The notes: generated by a model from the letters alone, not told the origin. DNA of 64,000 bases from Amoeboaphelidium protococcarum (GCA_023515745.1 JALECJ010000258.1:2579164-2643163); one strand, 5' to 3'. Shown: positions 10,549 to 23,938, counted from the first letter of the stretch. A program made the numbers and translations.

Positions 10549-12531
10549 TCATGATGTTTTAAATAGACGATCAACTTCCTTCCTGAGCTCAGTTACATCA
10601 ACTAAGTCGTGTTCTACCAGAGAAAGACTTCGCTATAGATCTTAGCTAAACAATTCCAACTGATTGTGAACATTCATTACGCGCATATGTTTATCAGAGT
10701 TCAGTTGCAGACTATTCTCTTTATCATGTACCAGGAAAGATAATTCGTCCAACTGCCGCTGCTGTGCTTTAAATTCAGCTTATAGATCAGACTTCTCTAT
10801 CATTAATAGACGCAAGTTGTCCTGCTTGATCTACAATTCCTGTTGCAACTGAGGCACATTTGACAAACTAATAGCCTTCTACTGTTGAGCAATCTCCATG
10901 TTCAATTACTTTAACAACTTCTCCAGATCTTTGATTTACACCTCAATTGATCGACACTCATTTTGGACCTGCTTCAAAGTAGTATCTCGAATCTTTGACT
11001 GATGAACATAATCAGCCTTCAACTATTACAAGTCCGATTCAAACTCGTTTCTATTCTACGCCTGATCGTCATTCAGCATCTTTTAGAATAACTCCATCTT
11101 TTTTACGACTTGATGATTCTTTTCACATTTCAACTCCAGTGTACCAGTAAATTATTCAAGCTTCTAAAGCATTTCATTTAACTAACGCACAGTGTGTTGA
11201 TCCATAGCTTTTCGACGCTACAAAACATCAAGCCAGATCTTTTCCAAATCATTAAAGTACAAATCCGTCGGATTATTATACAATCCATCATCTTCTCTCT
11301 TTGATCTATCACGACTCTAATCAATAAAATTATTCACTGCAGAGGTTTGTAATTCATGATCTTTATTGTCAGCGAGAATACCGTTTTCATTCTATAAGTC
11401 AGCAATGTGTGGAGACATCTAATCAACAATTCCAAAATCTTCCAGAGAAATCACCGCATTCAATGACGCCACTACTTTACCATTTTACACGATATCATAC
11501 CATTGATTAGCTGTACGAGTAAAGGGTATACTTTCAGAGTCCACCTCCCAAGAGCTTCCAGCATTGACGATAGAAGAAAGAAAGATCAAAACAGATCCAT
11601 CCACAGATAGCTCATTTTGGATCAATTAATCTTTCTAATAGCCTTATGGATCTCTTGTGTACAGATAAACATGCAAAGATATACTTTTTATATATTCATC
11701 AACTAAAGACGATGGATAAATGAACTCCATAGACTCTGCCTTTACTTTCTCATCCAATGTAGCAGTTTAGGCTTATTTTATCTCTACTGGAGGAAGAGAC
11801 ATTACAACCTCATACGAGAATGGAGACACATAATAATAGTAGAAATGACCGACATGACCCGTGTTATTGTAAATCTAAGAGATATAATACGAGACTCTAT
11901 AATGATGAAGCTCCACTTCAGAGGATGGTACAGGGCTTTTCTATAAGATATCCTCCCCGCGGCTATCAATCTCATCATCTTACAGCTTGTTATATTCAAG
12001 CTCTTCATCTTATACAACTTGTGGCTTTAGATCATCTCCCTACTCTGAATCTGCCATTACTTCGCCATCAATATTCTGAGAAATCTACTCTGTTTGACAT
12101 TAAATGGTAACAAGTAATTCAGGGACAGCTATATTCTTTTTAACACCAGATAACTAGAACCATTATTGAGATACAGGGAATTGGCGAGTATTAATAATCA
12201 AATAGCCAACTTGGACATCCTTCATCTTTGTATTCAGTGCACGTTTCATCAAAACTAATCTCATCACTACGCCTTTCTATGTGACAGTGGTATAATTATC
12301 AGCACTCAATTACCATTAAAATTCAAAATCAAATTAAGCAATTCCATTATAATCAGCAGACTTAATAGGAGATGTGATAGATTTACCCAAAAGAATAGCC
12401 TTAATATAAAACTGCTATCGATCATTAGTTGTAGCTTTACTGCCACCCGTCAGCGGTAAAAACCTTGCTCGATGAAGGATGCATGTAGTTACATATTTAT
12501 TACTTTTATCATCGTTACTTTCCAGAGTCAT
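10549..12531 (-). CDS. CEP120-like centriolar C2/coiled-coil protein
   Basis: 660 residues, ATG 12529-12531, TGA 10549-10551. The N-terminal C2-like domain (about residues 15-145) follows the pattern of CEP120, a centriole elongation and basal-body protein: a variable first strand, FDFEFQWQLS, RLVLMKRALN, VGYLIINTRQ, WFQLSG and PELLVTIQCQ. A second C2-like stretch lies around residues 210-380 (VSYYISQIYNN, ISLHVYLYTRDP, SSWEVDSESIPF). Residues about 430-650 form a Gln-rich coiled coil, as in CEP120. The similarity is by pattern of the first C2 domain and overall layout, so orthology is probable, not proven. If right, the organism builds centrioles at some stage. Confidence 0.6.
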
Positions 12532-12742
12532 TATAAAGTTGAAACACACAATAATACGCAATTATTAATTGATTTCTTGAACGCTAATACTGTAGAACAG
12601 TCACAGTAAAAAGACAAAGAAGAAGAAAGAAATCTGAAAGCGCGTCTGAGCTGTAAAACTAAGAAGAAACAAATTCAAGCAAGTGTGAAGAACACCAACT
12701 TTCACAATTAGAACTGACTGAATATTTATATTCACAAAGAAT

Positions 12743-14638
12743 TCATGAAACTGAGAGGGAAACAGCGATTGAAGACAGAGGTAGCCACAACATTGTAAAT
12801 AAAGGCCATAACCATATTCCATGATTTTCGTATGCTGACACAATTACTCCAATCTCTGCAACGAGGCGTTATAGTGCAGGGCGTATCATGTGTAAAGCGT
12901 TCACAGATTTCACATACTCCATCAAGTACTGTGGATCTAGAACATCGAGTTTAAATTCGTAATACTGCTAAGCAATCCACACAGCCAGTGAATAAAAGTT
13001 CTAATCTGAATATTGTTGGTCTAACACGATAAATAACACTGGAGTGGTAAGTAGGATAATCACAGGTGCCACAGATAACAATTTCACAATTTTACTGAAT
13101 GCTTTGAGCACAGATGATGCGGGCGTAATTTATACAACTTTACTTGAAGTTAATGAAGCAGAGCCGCCGCCAATAAGTGCACCAACAATCAAGTACGCCA
13201 AACCGAATAACAGCAGAGACACAAAGCCAAAAGTAAAATTAATTATAGAGGTGCACGTGAACGCAATAGCGGCGATAAGACATACTCCAGAGTAGACTAG
13301 CTGAACCTGAGTGACCTTAGACCATTTCGACACCGTGTGATTGTTGAGAGATAAAATGATGATATCAACACATAATGTCAGAAAGTATAACGCTCCAGTA
13401 ATTGTAGCAAGTACATTTGAATCCTTCTAATCCATTCCAACCCATTTCAGTAGAGTAGGAAGAGCAAAAACAAGGTAACCATAAGCAAAATTCAAACTTA
13501 TAAACCACACAGCAAACGACATATCCACCTACTGAACAGTAAAATTCACCCAGTAATTCTTGAGCTCAAACTTTCGGCGAATCTCAACATCCAACAGTCT
13601 TTTGATGATACGCCAAGATTAGAGCAATAGCGAAAAACTAAGCAATGCAATGACAATAATGTACACACCCATCGGAATGTACCATCTCCCGTCGATAATA
13701 ATGTAAAAATTGGACGAATGATGCAAACGTTCGAGCAGATTATTCATACTGCGCAGATACATGTCTACAAGATTAAGGACTTGGCGCTGCGAGTACACAC
13801 CATAAGAATATCCGTCGGCTGTACTACCAATTAAAGTGGCTCCTTCAGCTCTTCGCTAATTCATCACCGCATTAACATTATCTATTCCACACTTGAACTA
13901 AAGCTTCATAAAACTAAACATCTTCAAAATATTACCAACGTACAGCTTCGTATCGTGGTTGGGAATGGAATTAACCGCCTAATGATTCAAATTTAATCTC
14001 ACTGGCATGTACAGATGAGATAGCGAGAGTGTGAGCAGAGTACTCATAATGTCCATATTAGGTAGTAAACCATTCGCACCTACATGATCTATATCCAGCA
14101 TGTTGTATTCCAAAGAATCGCTAAACTCCAGAGCCAGGTAGGAACCAACGGAATTTGATCGCTGTAGAATTTACTCAATCTATGAACTGTCATCATTAAC
14201 AAGTTAAGGTTGATAAAATATGAGAACAAGATTCTTCTACATAAACGTGGCATCTTGAAAAGCTTCTATAAGAGCCAAGGCTACGGAAACACCAAAAGCA
14301 TTTTCCTAAATCGATGCACTGATGACAATTGACTCTGAACCGTCACTCCGCTTGGCAGGGATTCTCATACTCAAAACTTTATCATCAGCGCTGTGGAAGC
14401 ATTCATAATCTTCATGCCTCTCACAAATGGCTTTCAGGTACCGAGTTCTATTATAGGAATCCTTAGATCGCAAATGGTCATAGTGCTCCACAAACTTACT
14501 AAGCACTTCATCACGGTCAGTTTAAAGTGCCACATTGCCAACCAGAAGAGCATTCTCATCAATGTAAATTCCCTTCTTGAACAGCGGTAGCATAAATATG
14601 CCAAAGACTCCCAACAAATATGATAATTATGGCAACAT
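12743..14638 (-). CDS. GPAA1: GPI transamidase subunit GAA1
   Basis: Subunit of the ER GPI-transamidase complex that attaches GPI anchors to proteins. 631 residues from ATG 14636-14638; an upstream in-frame ATG at 14753-14755 would add 39 residues, and I prefer the shorter start because it puts the first membrane helix (LSYLLGVFGIFMLPLF) at the N-terminus as in the family. Family landmarks are clear: YIDENAL just after helix 1, a lumenal M28-peptidase-like domain (IVISASIQENAFGVSVALAL, NLVLIFYQPQ, GANGLLPNMDIM), then about six C-terminal helices (ending WLWPLFTMLWLPLSSI). Stop TGA 12743-12745. The 5' ends of this gene and the nuclease-kinase A gene are divergent. Confidence 0.9.
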
Positions 14639-14863
14639 TTTAATTTATAGATTTACGCTTCCTTGATTTACGACTCTATTTACACGTACAGTAGATGGCT
14701 GTTTCAAGAGGAAAGAGGAAGAGTTCAGAGCCAAGAAAAGGAAGAAATCAACCATTCAGTTTCGCATTACAACCAAGACAAGACAGATCCACACGCGCGT
14801 CACTTACTCTCTTTTTGATCATAATACGTTAAGTAAAAGCTATAATAAAACCCGTACGGTAAA

Positions 14864-16276
14864 ATGCCAAACGCAGTATTTAAAACTGTGGATGAACTAT
14901 TCAGTTTTAAATTGCCGAAAATGTTAGTCGGAGAGGATCCATGTAAAACGATTCCATTTAATAGTCCCGACTCACGCGAGATTGAATTTGATGTGTCTAG
15001 ATGGGACGATTTCAATGCGTGGATTTAGACACTGATTGCTAATATTAAATAACAATGCGATGAAAAATCTATAGAGTATTTCTACGTATTTGCGTGCAGT
15101 CTGTTTCATGAGGTCGAGGCGGAGAATATATTGTAGTCGAAACTGTCTAAAATTGAAGAGGCTCTGATGTATCTATTTGAAAGCATGGGATTTCTGTGTA
15201 ATATTGATCTAGCTTCACCTTCGAAAGATGCTCTAGATCCAGACATGGTATTCTCGTATAAATCTTAACAGTCTACGTAACGTGATACTAGAATCGTGAC
15301 TAAGGTGAAGTCATTCTGGCTGTAGGCGTTTATGGATTGTGACGATTTGTATTCCAGTCTTACGCGTTACAAAGAAGGATCAGATTCACCGTCTGATCGT
15401 GGAGTGTTTTTAGGATTTTAGTAGCTGTATGGATACTTGTATTTTAATAATTTGCGCTATGGTGTATTGACTACTTATGAAAAGACTTGGTTCGTCAGAA
15501 GAGTATCTAGAAGTTTAGATGAAGTGCCAAAAGTTGAAATCAGTTAGACAGTGTATAGATTTTAGACGGGACCATTCACATTACTGGGCGCATTAGCTGG
15601 ATTTTATTATCACGGAATTAAAGGTGATGATTTATTTTACGCGTCTCCGTTCAGATCACCCTCCAGAACGGTGTCAGCGATGCTAGAAAGTTTTGAAAAG
15701 ACCAGAGGATACGATTTTCCGCATTTAAAGTTATCCGAATTGGAATTTGGAAGTGTTTTTGGTGGAGGAGCGTCTGCGTCTGTTTTATTTGTGGGTGAAC
15801 ATTATCTTCCCTCCAAGACTGTGTGCAAGATTGTTGATGGTAGTAAAGTGCGCAGGGGTTACTACTTGAACGAACTGCCATTCAATTATCTTAAAGAGGA
15901 AGCTAATATATTGGAGAAACTGAAAGATCTGCAAGGTAATGGCATAACTAAAGTTGTAGGGACGTTCTGTATGATGGGATTTATCTACGGAATACTGATG
16001 GAGTATCATGGCGTGAAATTGAAGACGACTGATTAAGGCGTTATAAGCCACAAAGAGCGTATTCTGTAGCGTCTGCGTGACGTGAAAGAAAAAATGCATA
16101 ATCTTGGTGTTGCGCACTGCGATATCAGAAAGTCAAATATATGTTGGGATTCTGACTCTAGTATTGTGACGCTAATCGACTTTTCTCATGCACGTCTAAT
16201 GGCGGACGTTAACGAAGATTGCTGGCTGGAACTTGTGCGGGAAGATGCTCGTGCAATTGAAGAGTTGTTTGGCTGA
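14864..16276 (+). CDS. CR-type PD-(D/E)XK nuclease / protein kinase, copy A
   Basis: 470 residues. N-terminal half: a restriction-endonuclease-fold region with DALDPDMVFSY and, where copy B has Glu-Val-Lys, Lys-Val-Lys (residues 147-149), followed by YGVLTTYEKTWFVRR, a signature of CR (Crinkler-RHS) nuclease domains. C-terminal half: a FunK1-like kinase with VCKIVD (beta-3 Lys), KEEANILEKL (helix C Glu), HCDIRKSNIC (catalytic loop) and LIDFSHA (metal-binding Asp). Nuclease-kinase fusions of this kind occur among CR effectors of fungi and other eukaryotes; no N-terminal secretion or LxLFLAK-like header is visible. Loss of the ExK Glu suggests the nuclease of this copy is inactive while the kinase keeps its residues. 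Role in host attack or genome conflict is inferred. Confidence 0.7.
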
Positions 16277-16910
16277 GTTATCATCTTGCGACAGTAGTAT
16301 CACACTTTATGTTTTTTGCGTTCCATTACTGTGACTCATATAAATAAAATTGAATTTGCATTGTGATAGCTAAGCTCAAGAAAGCGCTTTCTCTCATACT
16401 GATAAATGTTTCAGGGTGTTTATTTGGAAAGAAATCGATCCTCCCTCTTTCTGTCTTAAGCTTCCGTAGTGATGTTGATTGAAGGTAGTCAAACATTTTC
16501 GCCACGGAAATAATTGCCGCATGTTGGAACAATTTCTTCATGAATATTATGGTTTCATATACCTGAATACAAAAGCAAAAGCTGGATGATACGTATAAAA
16601 AAACAAAAAGTAGGCTGTGACTGATTATAAAAAGGTGACATATAATGGAGAACTTTTTACAGGCTGACAGACTCGCCTTCTCGATTAACCACTTTTGTCT
16701 GGGCGCTGAGTTGATTCGATACTGTAAAAAGACTTGCGATGAAAATCAAGATCGCGCGCAAAGTGAGAGAAGAGATACATTACGAATGCGGGAATCATTC
16801 AAAAATGGGCCGCAATCGCGTTCCGTTAGGCGATTAATACTTCGCAGACTGAACGGCCACGTCTCTCTCTCATTTCTTTTGTAAATTGTGTGAAAACCCG
16901 GTAAAATATT
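16277..16910. other. Region between the two nuclease-kinase genes
   Basis: The first ~165 bp are duplicated almost exactly after copy B (18324-18500), so the tandem unit includes the 3' flank. The rest holds the copy B promoter side. ORFs at 16326-16541 (-) and 16645-16893 (+) have no supporting features and are not called. Confidence 0.5.
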
Positions 16911-18323
16911 ATGTCGAACTCAATAATCAAATCTGTGGACGAACTATTTAGCTTTGAATTGCCATAGATTTTAGTTGGAGAGGATCCATCCAAGACCATA
17001 CCTTTTAGAAGCTCTAATCCACGTGAGGATTAATTTGGCGTGTCTAGCTGGGATAGTTTCGACGAGTGGATTAAGACGCTGATTGCTGATATCAAACTAT
17101 AATGTGATAAATAGTCTATAGACTATAACTATACATTTGCGGGCGGGCTATTTGATGAGGTTGAGGCAGAGAATTAATTGCAATTGACCCTGGCCGGCAT
17201 TGAACAGGCTCTTATCGTTTTATTTGGAAGCCTGAATTTTACGTGTAAAATTAACCATGCACAACCATAACGCGTCGCTCTTGATCCAGATTTGGTGTTT
17301 TCATATAAGCCTTTGTAGTCTGCAAAATTGGATCCAAGAGTTGTAGTTGAAGTGAAGCCATTCTGGATGAAAGCTTATGTAGAATGTGATGATTTGTATT
17401 CCAGTCTTACGCGCTGCTATGAAGGAGAGTATTCTGCTTCTGATCGTGGAGTGTTTTTTGGATTCCAGTAGCTGTACGGATATATGTCTGTTAACAATCT
17501 GCGCTATGGTATATTGACTACGTATGAGAAGACTTGGTTCGTCAGAAGAGTATCTAGAAGTTTAGATGAACCGCCGAAAGTTGAAATCAGTAAGACTGTA
17601 TTTAGATCTTAGACGGAACCATTCTTATTACTGGGCGCATTAGCTGGATTCTATTATCACGGAATTAAAGGTGATGATGTATTTTACGCGTCTCCTTTTA
17701 GATCACCCTCCAGAACGGTGTCAGCATTGTAAGATAGTTTCACAAAGACCGCTGGATACGATTTTCCGCATTTAAAATCATCTGAATTGGAATTTGGTGG
17801 TGTCTATGGTGGCGGAGAGTCTGCATCTGTTTTATTTGTGGGTGAACGTTATCTTCCCTCCAAGATTGTGTGCAAGATCGTCGATGGCGGTAAAGAGCGT
17901 AGGGGCTACGATTTGGACGAACTTCCATTCAATTATCTCAAAGAGGAAGCTAATATATTGGAGAAACTGAAAGATCTGCAAGGTAATGGCATAACTAAAG
18001 TTGTAGGGACGTTCTGTATGATGGGATTTATCTACGGAATACTGATGGAGTATCATGGCGTGAAATTGAAGACGACTGATTAAGGCGTTCTATGCCACAA
18101 AGAGAGTATATTGTAGCGTTTGCGAGATGTAAGAGATAAGATGCATAAACTTGGTGTTGCGCACTGCGATATCAGAACATCTAATATTTGTTGGGATTCT
18201 GACTCAAGTATTGTGACTTTAATCGACTTTTCTCATGCACGTATGAAGGCGGACGTTACCGAAGATTGCTGGCTGGAACTTGTGCGGGAAGATGCCCGTG
18301 CAATTGAAGAGTTGTTTGGCTGA
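16911..18323 (+). CDS. CR-type PD-(D/E)XK nuclease / protein kinase, copy B
   Basis: Same length as copy A (470 residues), ATG 16911, TGA 18321-18323, with no indel between them. The nuclease core is complete here: DPDLVFSY (Asp125 and Asp127) and VVVEVKPFW (Glu147-Lys149), then YGILTTYEKTWFVRR. The kinase carries VCKIVD, HCDIRTSNIC and LIDFSHA. The catalytic loop has Cys for Arg in HRD and Ser for Gly in DFG, as in FunK1-type kinases. Family knowledge: CR nuclease-kinases are thought to be effectors or selfish-element-derived toxins. Inference: an unusual, possibly host-directed or self-versus-transposon protein, duplicated recently. Confidence 0.72.
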
Positions 18324-18739
18324 GTTATCATCTTGCGATAGTAGTATCACACTTTATGTTTTTTTGCGTTCCATTACTATGACTCATATTAATAATATTG
18401 AATTTGCATTGTGATAGCTATGCTTTTCATTGCGCTCTCTCTTTCTCATTCTCTCTCATACTGATAAATGTTTTTAGGGTGTTTATTTAGAAATGAATCG
18501 TTTTCTGGCTCGTCCGTGCTCTACACCATCAGTAGTTTCTCGTAGTTTCAGTCGGCAGAGTCTCTTCTTACCTTTCTCGATTTCTCGCTTCTCTCTTTCT
18601 GTTTCTGATCCCCGTTTGTTTCGCCCAGGCTTTCATAAGTTTCCCTATACAGTATTCAGTACTATAATCTGTCAGGTTACAGTCGTCTCTGTAAAATATT
18701 TTAGTCTGCCGTATTATACTTGTCAAGATTTAAAGTTGG
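18324..18739. other. Region upstream of FAB1
   Basis: Starts with the duplicated 3' flank of the nuclease-kinase, then a CT-rich stretch (about 18430-18620). A standard-code ORF at 18493-18762 is in another frame from FAB1, is rich in Ser/Phe because of the CT-rich DNA, and is not called. Confidence 0.4.
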
Positions 18740-21700
18740 ATGGAGAATTATTATTCGTTTGACGAGTTTAGAGAGGATGATACTCAGTCTTTTTAAAGTA
18801 GTAATACTGGTGCTGCTAAATCTGTCATGACTTCTATATTCAAAGCTATCAAGAACTTGTCATCTCTGTCAGTTTAGAATTCCCAGTTAGAGTCTAATAA
18901 TGAACATAAATGTGCTAATGCAGACAATGTGGAGTAGAATTCTTCAAGTGGTTCTAATGTAGGGGAACGTGTTGTTCGCGATACATAGAAATTACCTGAA
19001 GCCGCTGCAAAGCATTTTAATCAATAAGCACCAAATGTGAATCAAGTGTCTGGGAATAGACTTGTCAGACCAAAGAAAGCGATTAAGAATATTATTGGTA
19101 AGAGACTTTCTGGAGGGGTTGGATAGAATAATAATGATGGTGTGTACGATAATGATTAAAAGTAATTTTGGATTGATGACAGTTATGTGAATGATTGTTA
19201 CAGTTGTCATTTGCCGTTCAATTTACTGAGGCGGAAGCATCATTGCAGAGTGTGTGGGCAAGTATTCTGCGGCAATTGTCTTACAACAACAGAGTATCAG
19301 GATTAGATGACCAAGATTTGTCTTTATGATCTGGGGATGATGGAGAGAAGTATGTAGAAGAGATTGGATATGGAGTAGTCTTAATCTAGTCTCACCAGAA
19401 CTCTTCGATCTGGATCCTTTATCAATGAGAGATTTACCCCAGATTATACACCTCAAGTTGAAAAGGCTGAGGATTCTACAACATCTATTCATTCTATTAA
19501 GCGAATTATAAATACCACCACTTAGAGTATCATGAACTTCAATTTCTGGTAGCCGCCCATTGAGGTGGGTGAATAGTCTGCAGATTAAAGTCATTTGCCA
19601 TTTAGGCCGGATGTCGATGATGCTTTAGACTCTTCACCAGTTGCAGCGGAGATTTAGACTGAAGATTTTGGTGATTTGATGATTAATCGCAGCGGGACTC
19701 TGTCTAGTAATACGCTCAAGTTCTCTGCCACTGCACTGAGAGATTAGCTTTATTAAATGAACTTTTAAGCTATTGATTAGAGTAGCCGTGACCATTCTCA
19801 TCAGCTTGAGGGAAGTTCTCCAGTATAGAATGGGTTAGATATAAATGGTTTATAATCTGATTATTAGTCTGACTAACAGTAGTTTTAAAGTTAGCATACA
19901 AAGTAGAGTTCCGTCTCTAATAAGTCAGTGATGAAACATAAACGGAGTTAGACTTTTAATGCACAAAATTTGGTGGATATCGATGCCTTGTCTAAAGATC
20001 ACTTGAGGAAGCTGCTTGCGTAAATTATGTCTTAGTAGCGAGTAGGTGATGAGTCTTGGATCAGTGTTCTATTTGATTTGTGTCTGCAGATCTGTCACGA
20101 TGCTGTTCTGAATGTTAAGGGCAATTCAGATGATATAGATGTGACTCAGTATGTTTAGATTAAGCGGATACTTGGATCCAGTCCTAGCCAGAGCCAAGTT
20201 TTGTACGGTGTGGTATTTAATCATAATGTGATGCACAAGCGGATGTAAAAGATTCTGTCTGACCCCAAGATTATGTTGATCAGCTTTCCCATTGCTTATC
20301 AGAGAAATGATAAATAGTTCTAGCCTCTTGAGCCTGTGATAGCGTAAGAAAAGGAATAGCTGCGTAATATGGTCAACATGATTATGCTAAAAAAGCCAGA
20401 TATTGTCCTTTGCCAGAGGTCTGTTAGTAGAGTTGCGCTTGAGTATTTTGTTGCCTACGGTAATGTAAGTGTGGCGTGTGATGTTAAACGGAGTGTTATT
20501 GAACGTGTGAGTAGAGCCACGGGTGCTGAAATTATAGAATCTCTAGACCGTCTTAATGTCAAGACTAATACCAAGCTGGGACAGTGTGGCCACTTTTATA
20601 TCAAAACTTTTCGGTACACGTCTCCATAGAGCGGTAAAGTGTATAGCAAAACTTGCATGTTCTTTGATCAGATCCCCGTCAAGAATAGCTGTACAATACT
20701 CTTAAGAGGAACGTAAAAGTCCGCACTGACCAAAGTCAAGGCTGTGGCCAAGTTTTTTGTATATTGTATGTATAGCGTCAAGTAAGAGTCTTATCTATTG
20801 CGAGATTGTTTCTCTAGGCGCAATTAAGAGGCTGAATAAGAGATTGCTAATAAGGATGAAGCTGTAGCCAGACCATCTCATGATACGGAGCTTGAAGTCG
20901 GAGATGTCCAAAAGCTTCTGCTACCGTTTAAAGATATCATTTTATGTCCATCTGCAACAGTTCTCATTGGATGTCCTTATCTTTTACAGCGGCTGGCTGA
21001 TTACGAGGAGAAATTGTTGAACTCCATTAACAAGGAGGATAGTGACCCATAAGGTGTTTATTTCTAGTAGCTGACTTAACTTAAATAGATCGTGGCTTAA
21101 GCGGTGTTAAGTCTATCCTCTGGTGATAGTGATGAGTATAAAGTTCCCAATGGTGCTCCAATTGTCTTGAAAGATGGAATTAACTACCTGACCGAGAATA
21201 GTCATGTTGTGTTGAGTCCTCTCACGTCTTAAAATTTGGCCATCCTCTATTGCATTGTTAACACCAATACCTCTCTACCTTGTCAGTAGCCTGGTATCAA
21301 TTTTATTGATTTTTATAGAGAGTCTGATATGAGTTTGGGTCAGTACTTGGAAGAGTTGTGTTTTGATCAGAATTACGTATGTCCGAATGAGTAATGTCAG
21401 CAGTCTATGCTCCTCCACTACCGGAGTTATGTTCATCGTGATGCCAAGATAAATGTGATCGTTGAAAAGTTTTAATGTCCAATTTCAGGTATGGAAAATT
21501 CGATCCTGATGTGGAGCTATTGCAGAATATGTCAGATTGTGACTCCATGCGTGCCTTTGTCTGATGATTCTTGGAATTTCTCGTTTGGTCGATACCTGGA
21601 GTTGAGCTTCTATGATCAAGGTGTTTATATGAGGCCTGACATTTGCGTTCACTCTGCTTTCAAAGATCAGATTCGGTATTTTGGTTTAGGAAATTTAGCA

Positions 21701-23938
21701 GTGAGATTTGAGTACGAGACTGTTACACTGTACGAAGTACAATCGTCTGATCGCATGCTAAAGTTTGAAGAGAAGTAAAGTCTTCGATTCCATCAGGGAA
21801 AGTTGCAAGAGTTTGTCGAAAGTGCTGTCAAAGATTATTTTTAGAGCGTGCAGATTTCTATTAATGACTTGGCGATCAAGAAAGTTAATGCTAAGGTGGA
21901 AGAGTTTAAGGCTGATCTGGATTCTTTGAGGTAGACTGTGGATAAGTTGCAGGCTTAGCTCTCTCCTAATTAACTGATTCATAACCTAAAGTCTGATCAG
22001 AGTTTCAGCAGCCAGTTGAGTGATGCTAAAAAGTAAGTGTATGAAGCTTGTGTGTAGATTGACCGAAGGATTAGTTCAATCGCGCGCAAGTACATCTTGC
22101 AAGATAATAAAGATAAGAGATTAGCGTAGATGTTAGCTAAACAGGTGTCGGGAGAGCAATCGGTGCCTGGTAGTCCTGTAAAAGTTACATCGCAAGATTA
22201 ATAATTAAACGATACGGCCTCAGAGTTTGCGTCTGATTTAAAGTTAAACACCAAGAATTTGGGATAAATTAGTCTGCTACAATCTTCCTCTTTTGCAAAT
22301 TCACCGCAGTCCTCATAACCGTCTGTATTACCGTCTCCAGTGGAAGTGTCCACGAATGATCAAGACGAAGCGCTGAGATTGCAGGAGCAGCAGCTGGCCA
22401 GGTTGAGCAAGAAGTTTGGTGAAGGCGAGAGATCGAGCATTGCCAAAACTCTTAATGACATGTGGATGGTGGCACAGAATGCTTATGGTCTCACTGACGT
22501 AGTAAAGACACTTGGTGGACCGGAGAGTAGTTTGGTATTTGAATTGGCTTAGTTGACTATTCCGCGATATCCTCTAGATTTGAATGAGCATCTCATGGAC
22601 AAGACCGATGTTATAATCAAGGAGCAAGAGCCTTCGTCTATTATTGCTTATGTGCTCAGTTCTAAGCATTATCAGAATGAGATTGAGAGGATGCGCGTAG
22701 CTTTCCAGGACACTAGCTCTCAGTCCAACGTTGAGAGATCTACTATGCCCAGCCAGAGTGTGGCATCAACCTCTTCTGCAACCGCTCCTGTTGATTCTAC
22801 TTAGTCCATTCCATAATAATAGTAGTAGTAAATTGCTCGACCTTTAGCTAATGCATTGGGGCTTCCAGAGCCTGGCCTTAATTCTTCAATGTCTTCAATA
22901 TCTCCTGGTATTGATAGTAATAAAATTAGAGACTCTGAACAGAGTGAAGAGCACATGTAGGCTGGACATGGTAAAGCGTAATCAGCGCAATAATCCTCTA
23001 GCGACAAAAAGCCTGAGAACTCTTTTGGCCATTATCTTCTGCATCCTTCTGGCACTCATATCCGTTATTAATTTTAAGCTGGATCAGCCAGTTGTTTCTG
23101 CAGAGTTTATTATGCTGAGCAGTTTGATGCTATAAGGCAGTTTTACAATATTGGAGATGACTTTGTGACCAGTCTATCACACTGTTTTCTGTGGAAGAGC
23201 AATGGAGGCCAGTCTGGCAGTAAGTTTTACAAGTCATTTGATGAGCGATTCATTATGAAGAGTTTGAACAAGGCTGAGACAGAGTCCCTTCTCCGCTTTG
23301 CTCCGTCATATTTCGAATACTTGTATCAGGTGCTCTTTAATGATTTACCTTCGGTGCTGGTCAAGATGTTTGGTATCTATCGTATAGGGTATAAGAATGC
23401 GGATACTGGAAAATAGATTAAGATGGATGTCATTGTGATGGAGAATTTATTTTACCAGAAGAACATCAGCAAAATATTTGATCTCAAAGGATCAGTGCGG
23501 AATAGACACTCTGTGGCTACAGGATCGGAAAATGAAGTTTTGCTGGATGAGAATTTGATCCAGATCATGGCCGAATCACCGCTCTTTGTTAGAGATCATT
23601 CCAAGAAGATTCTGCGCGCCTCAGTCTGGAATGATACGCTCTTCTTGTCTAAGCTCAATGTCATGGATTACTCCCTTCTGGTCGGTGTTGATAGTGAGCG
23701 GCAAGAGTTGGTGATTGGTATTGTGGATTTCATACGAACTTTCACCTGGGACAAGAAGTTGGAGTCTTGGGTGAAAGAGACTGGTATCCTCGGTGGCGGC
23801 ATCGGCAAGGTGCCCACTATCATTTCTCCGCGGCAGTACAAGCTGAGATTCCGAGAAGCTATGGAGAAGTACTTTCTTCTAGTACCGGATAAGTATTACC
23901 AAAATTTGTAGCAATCAACTGCTGATGCCTAGCTCTGA
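18740..23938 (+). CDS. FAB1: PIKfyve/Fab1 phosphatidylinositol-3-phosphate 5-kinase
   Basis: 1732 residues in one uninterrupted frame, ATG 18740, TGA 23936-23938. Makes PI(3,5)P2 on endosome/vacuole membranes. Domains: FYVE finger at about residues 143-195 ([25 protein letters not shown]) that binds PI3P; a Fab1-type chaperonin-like domain at about 430-700 ([23 protein letters not shown]); the Cys-rich Fab1 region ([34 protein letters not shown]); a Gln-rich linker with a run of Gln codons near 22816; and the C-terminal PIPK catalytic domain from about residue 1400 ([39 protein letters not shown]). Shorter than yeast Fab1 but with all core domains. A second PIP kinase lies 1.5 kb downstream. 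Confidence 0.95.

Larger units (their letters stand above)
14864..18500. repeat. Direct tandem duplication of the nuclease-kinase unit
   Basis: Units 14864-16440 and 16911-18500 align without gaps across the genes and through about 165 bp of 3' flank. A tract of about 150 bp (15892-16041 versus 17939-18088) looks identical while the flanking coding sequence shows frequent differences. Confidence 0.8.

Noticed and set aside
14864..18500. Possible prokaryotic contamination because of toxin-like domains
   Set aside because: The genes share the TAA/TAG=Gln code and sit between clearly eukaryotic genes.
18493..18762. 89-codon Ser/Phe-rich ORF before FAB1
   Set aside because: Out of frame with FAB1 and produced by CT-rich promoter DNA.
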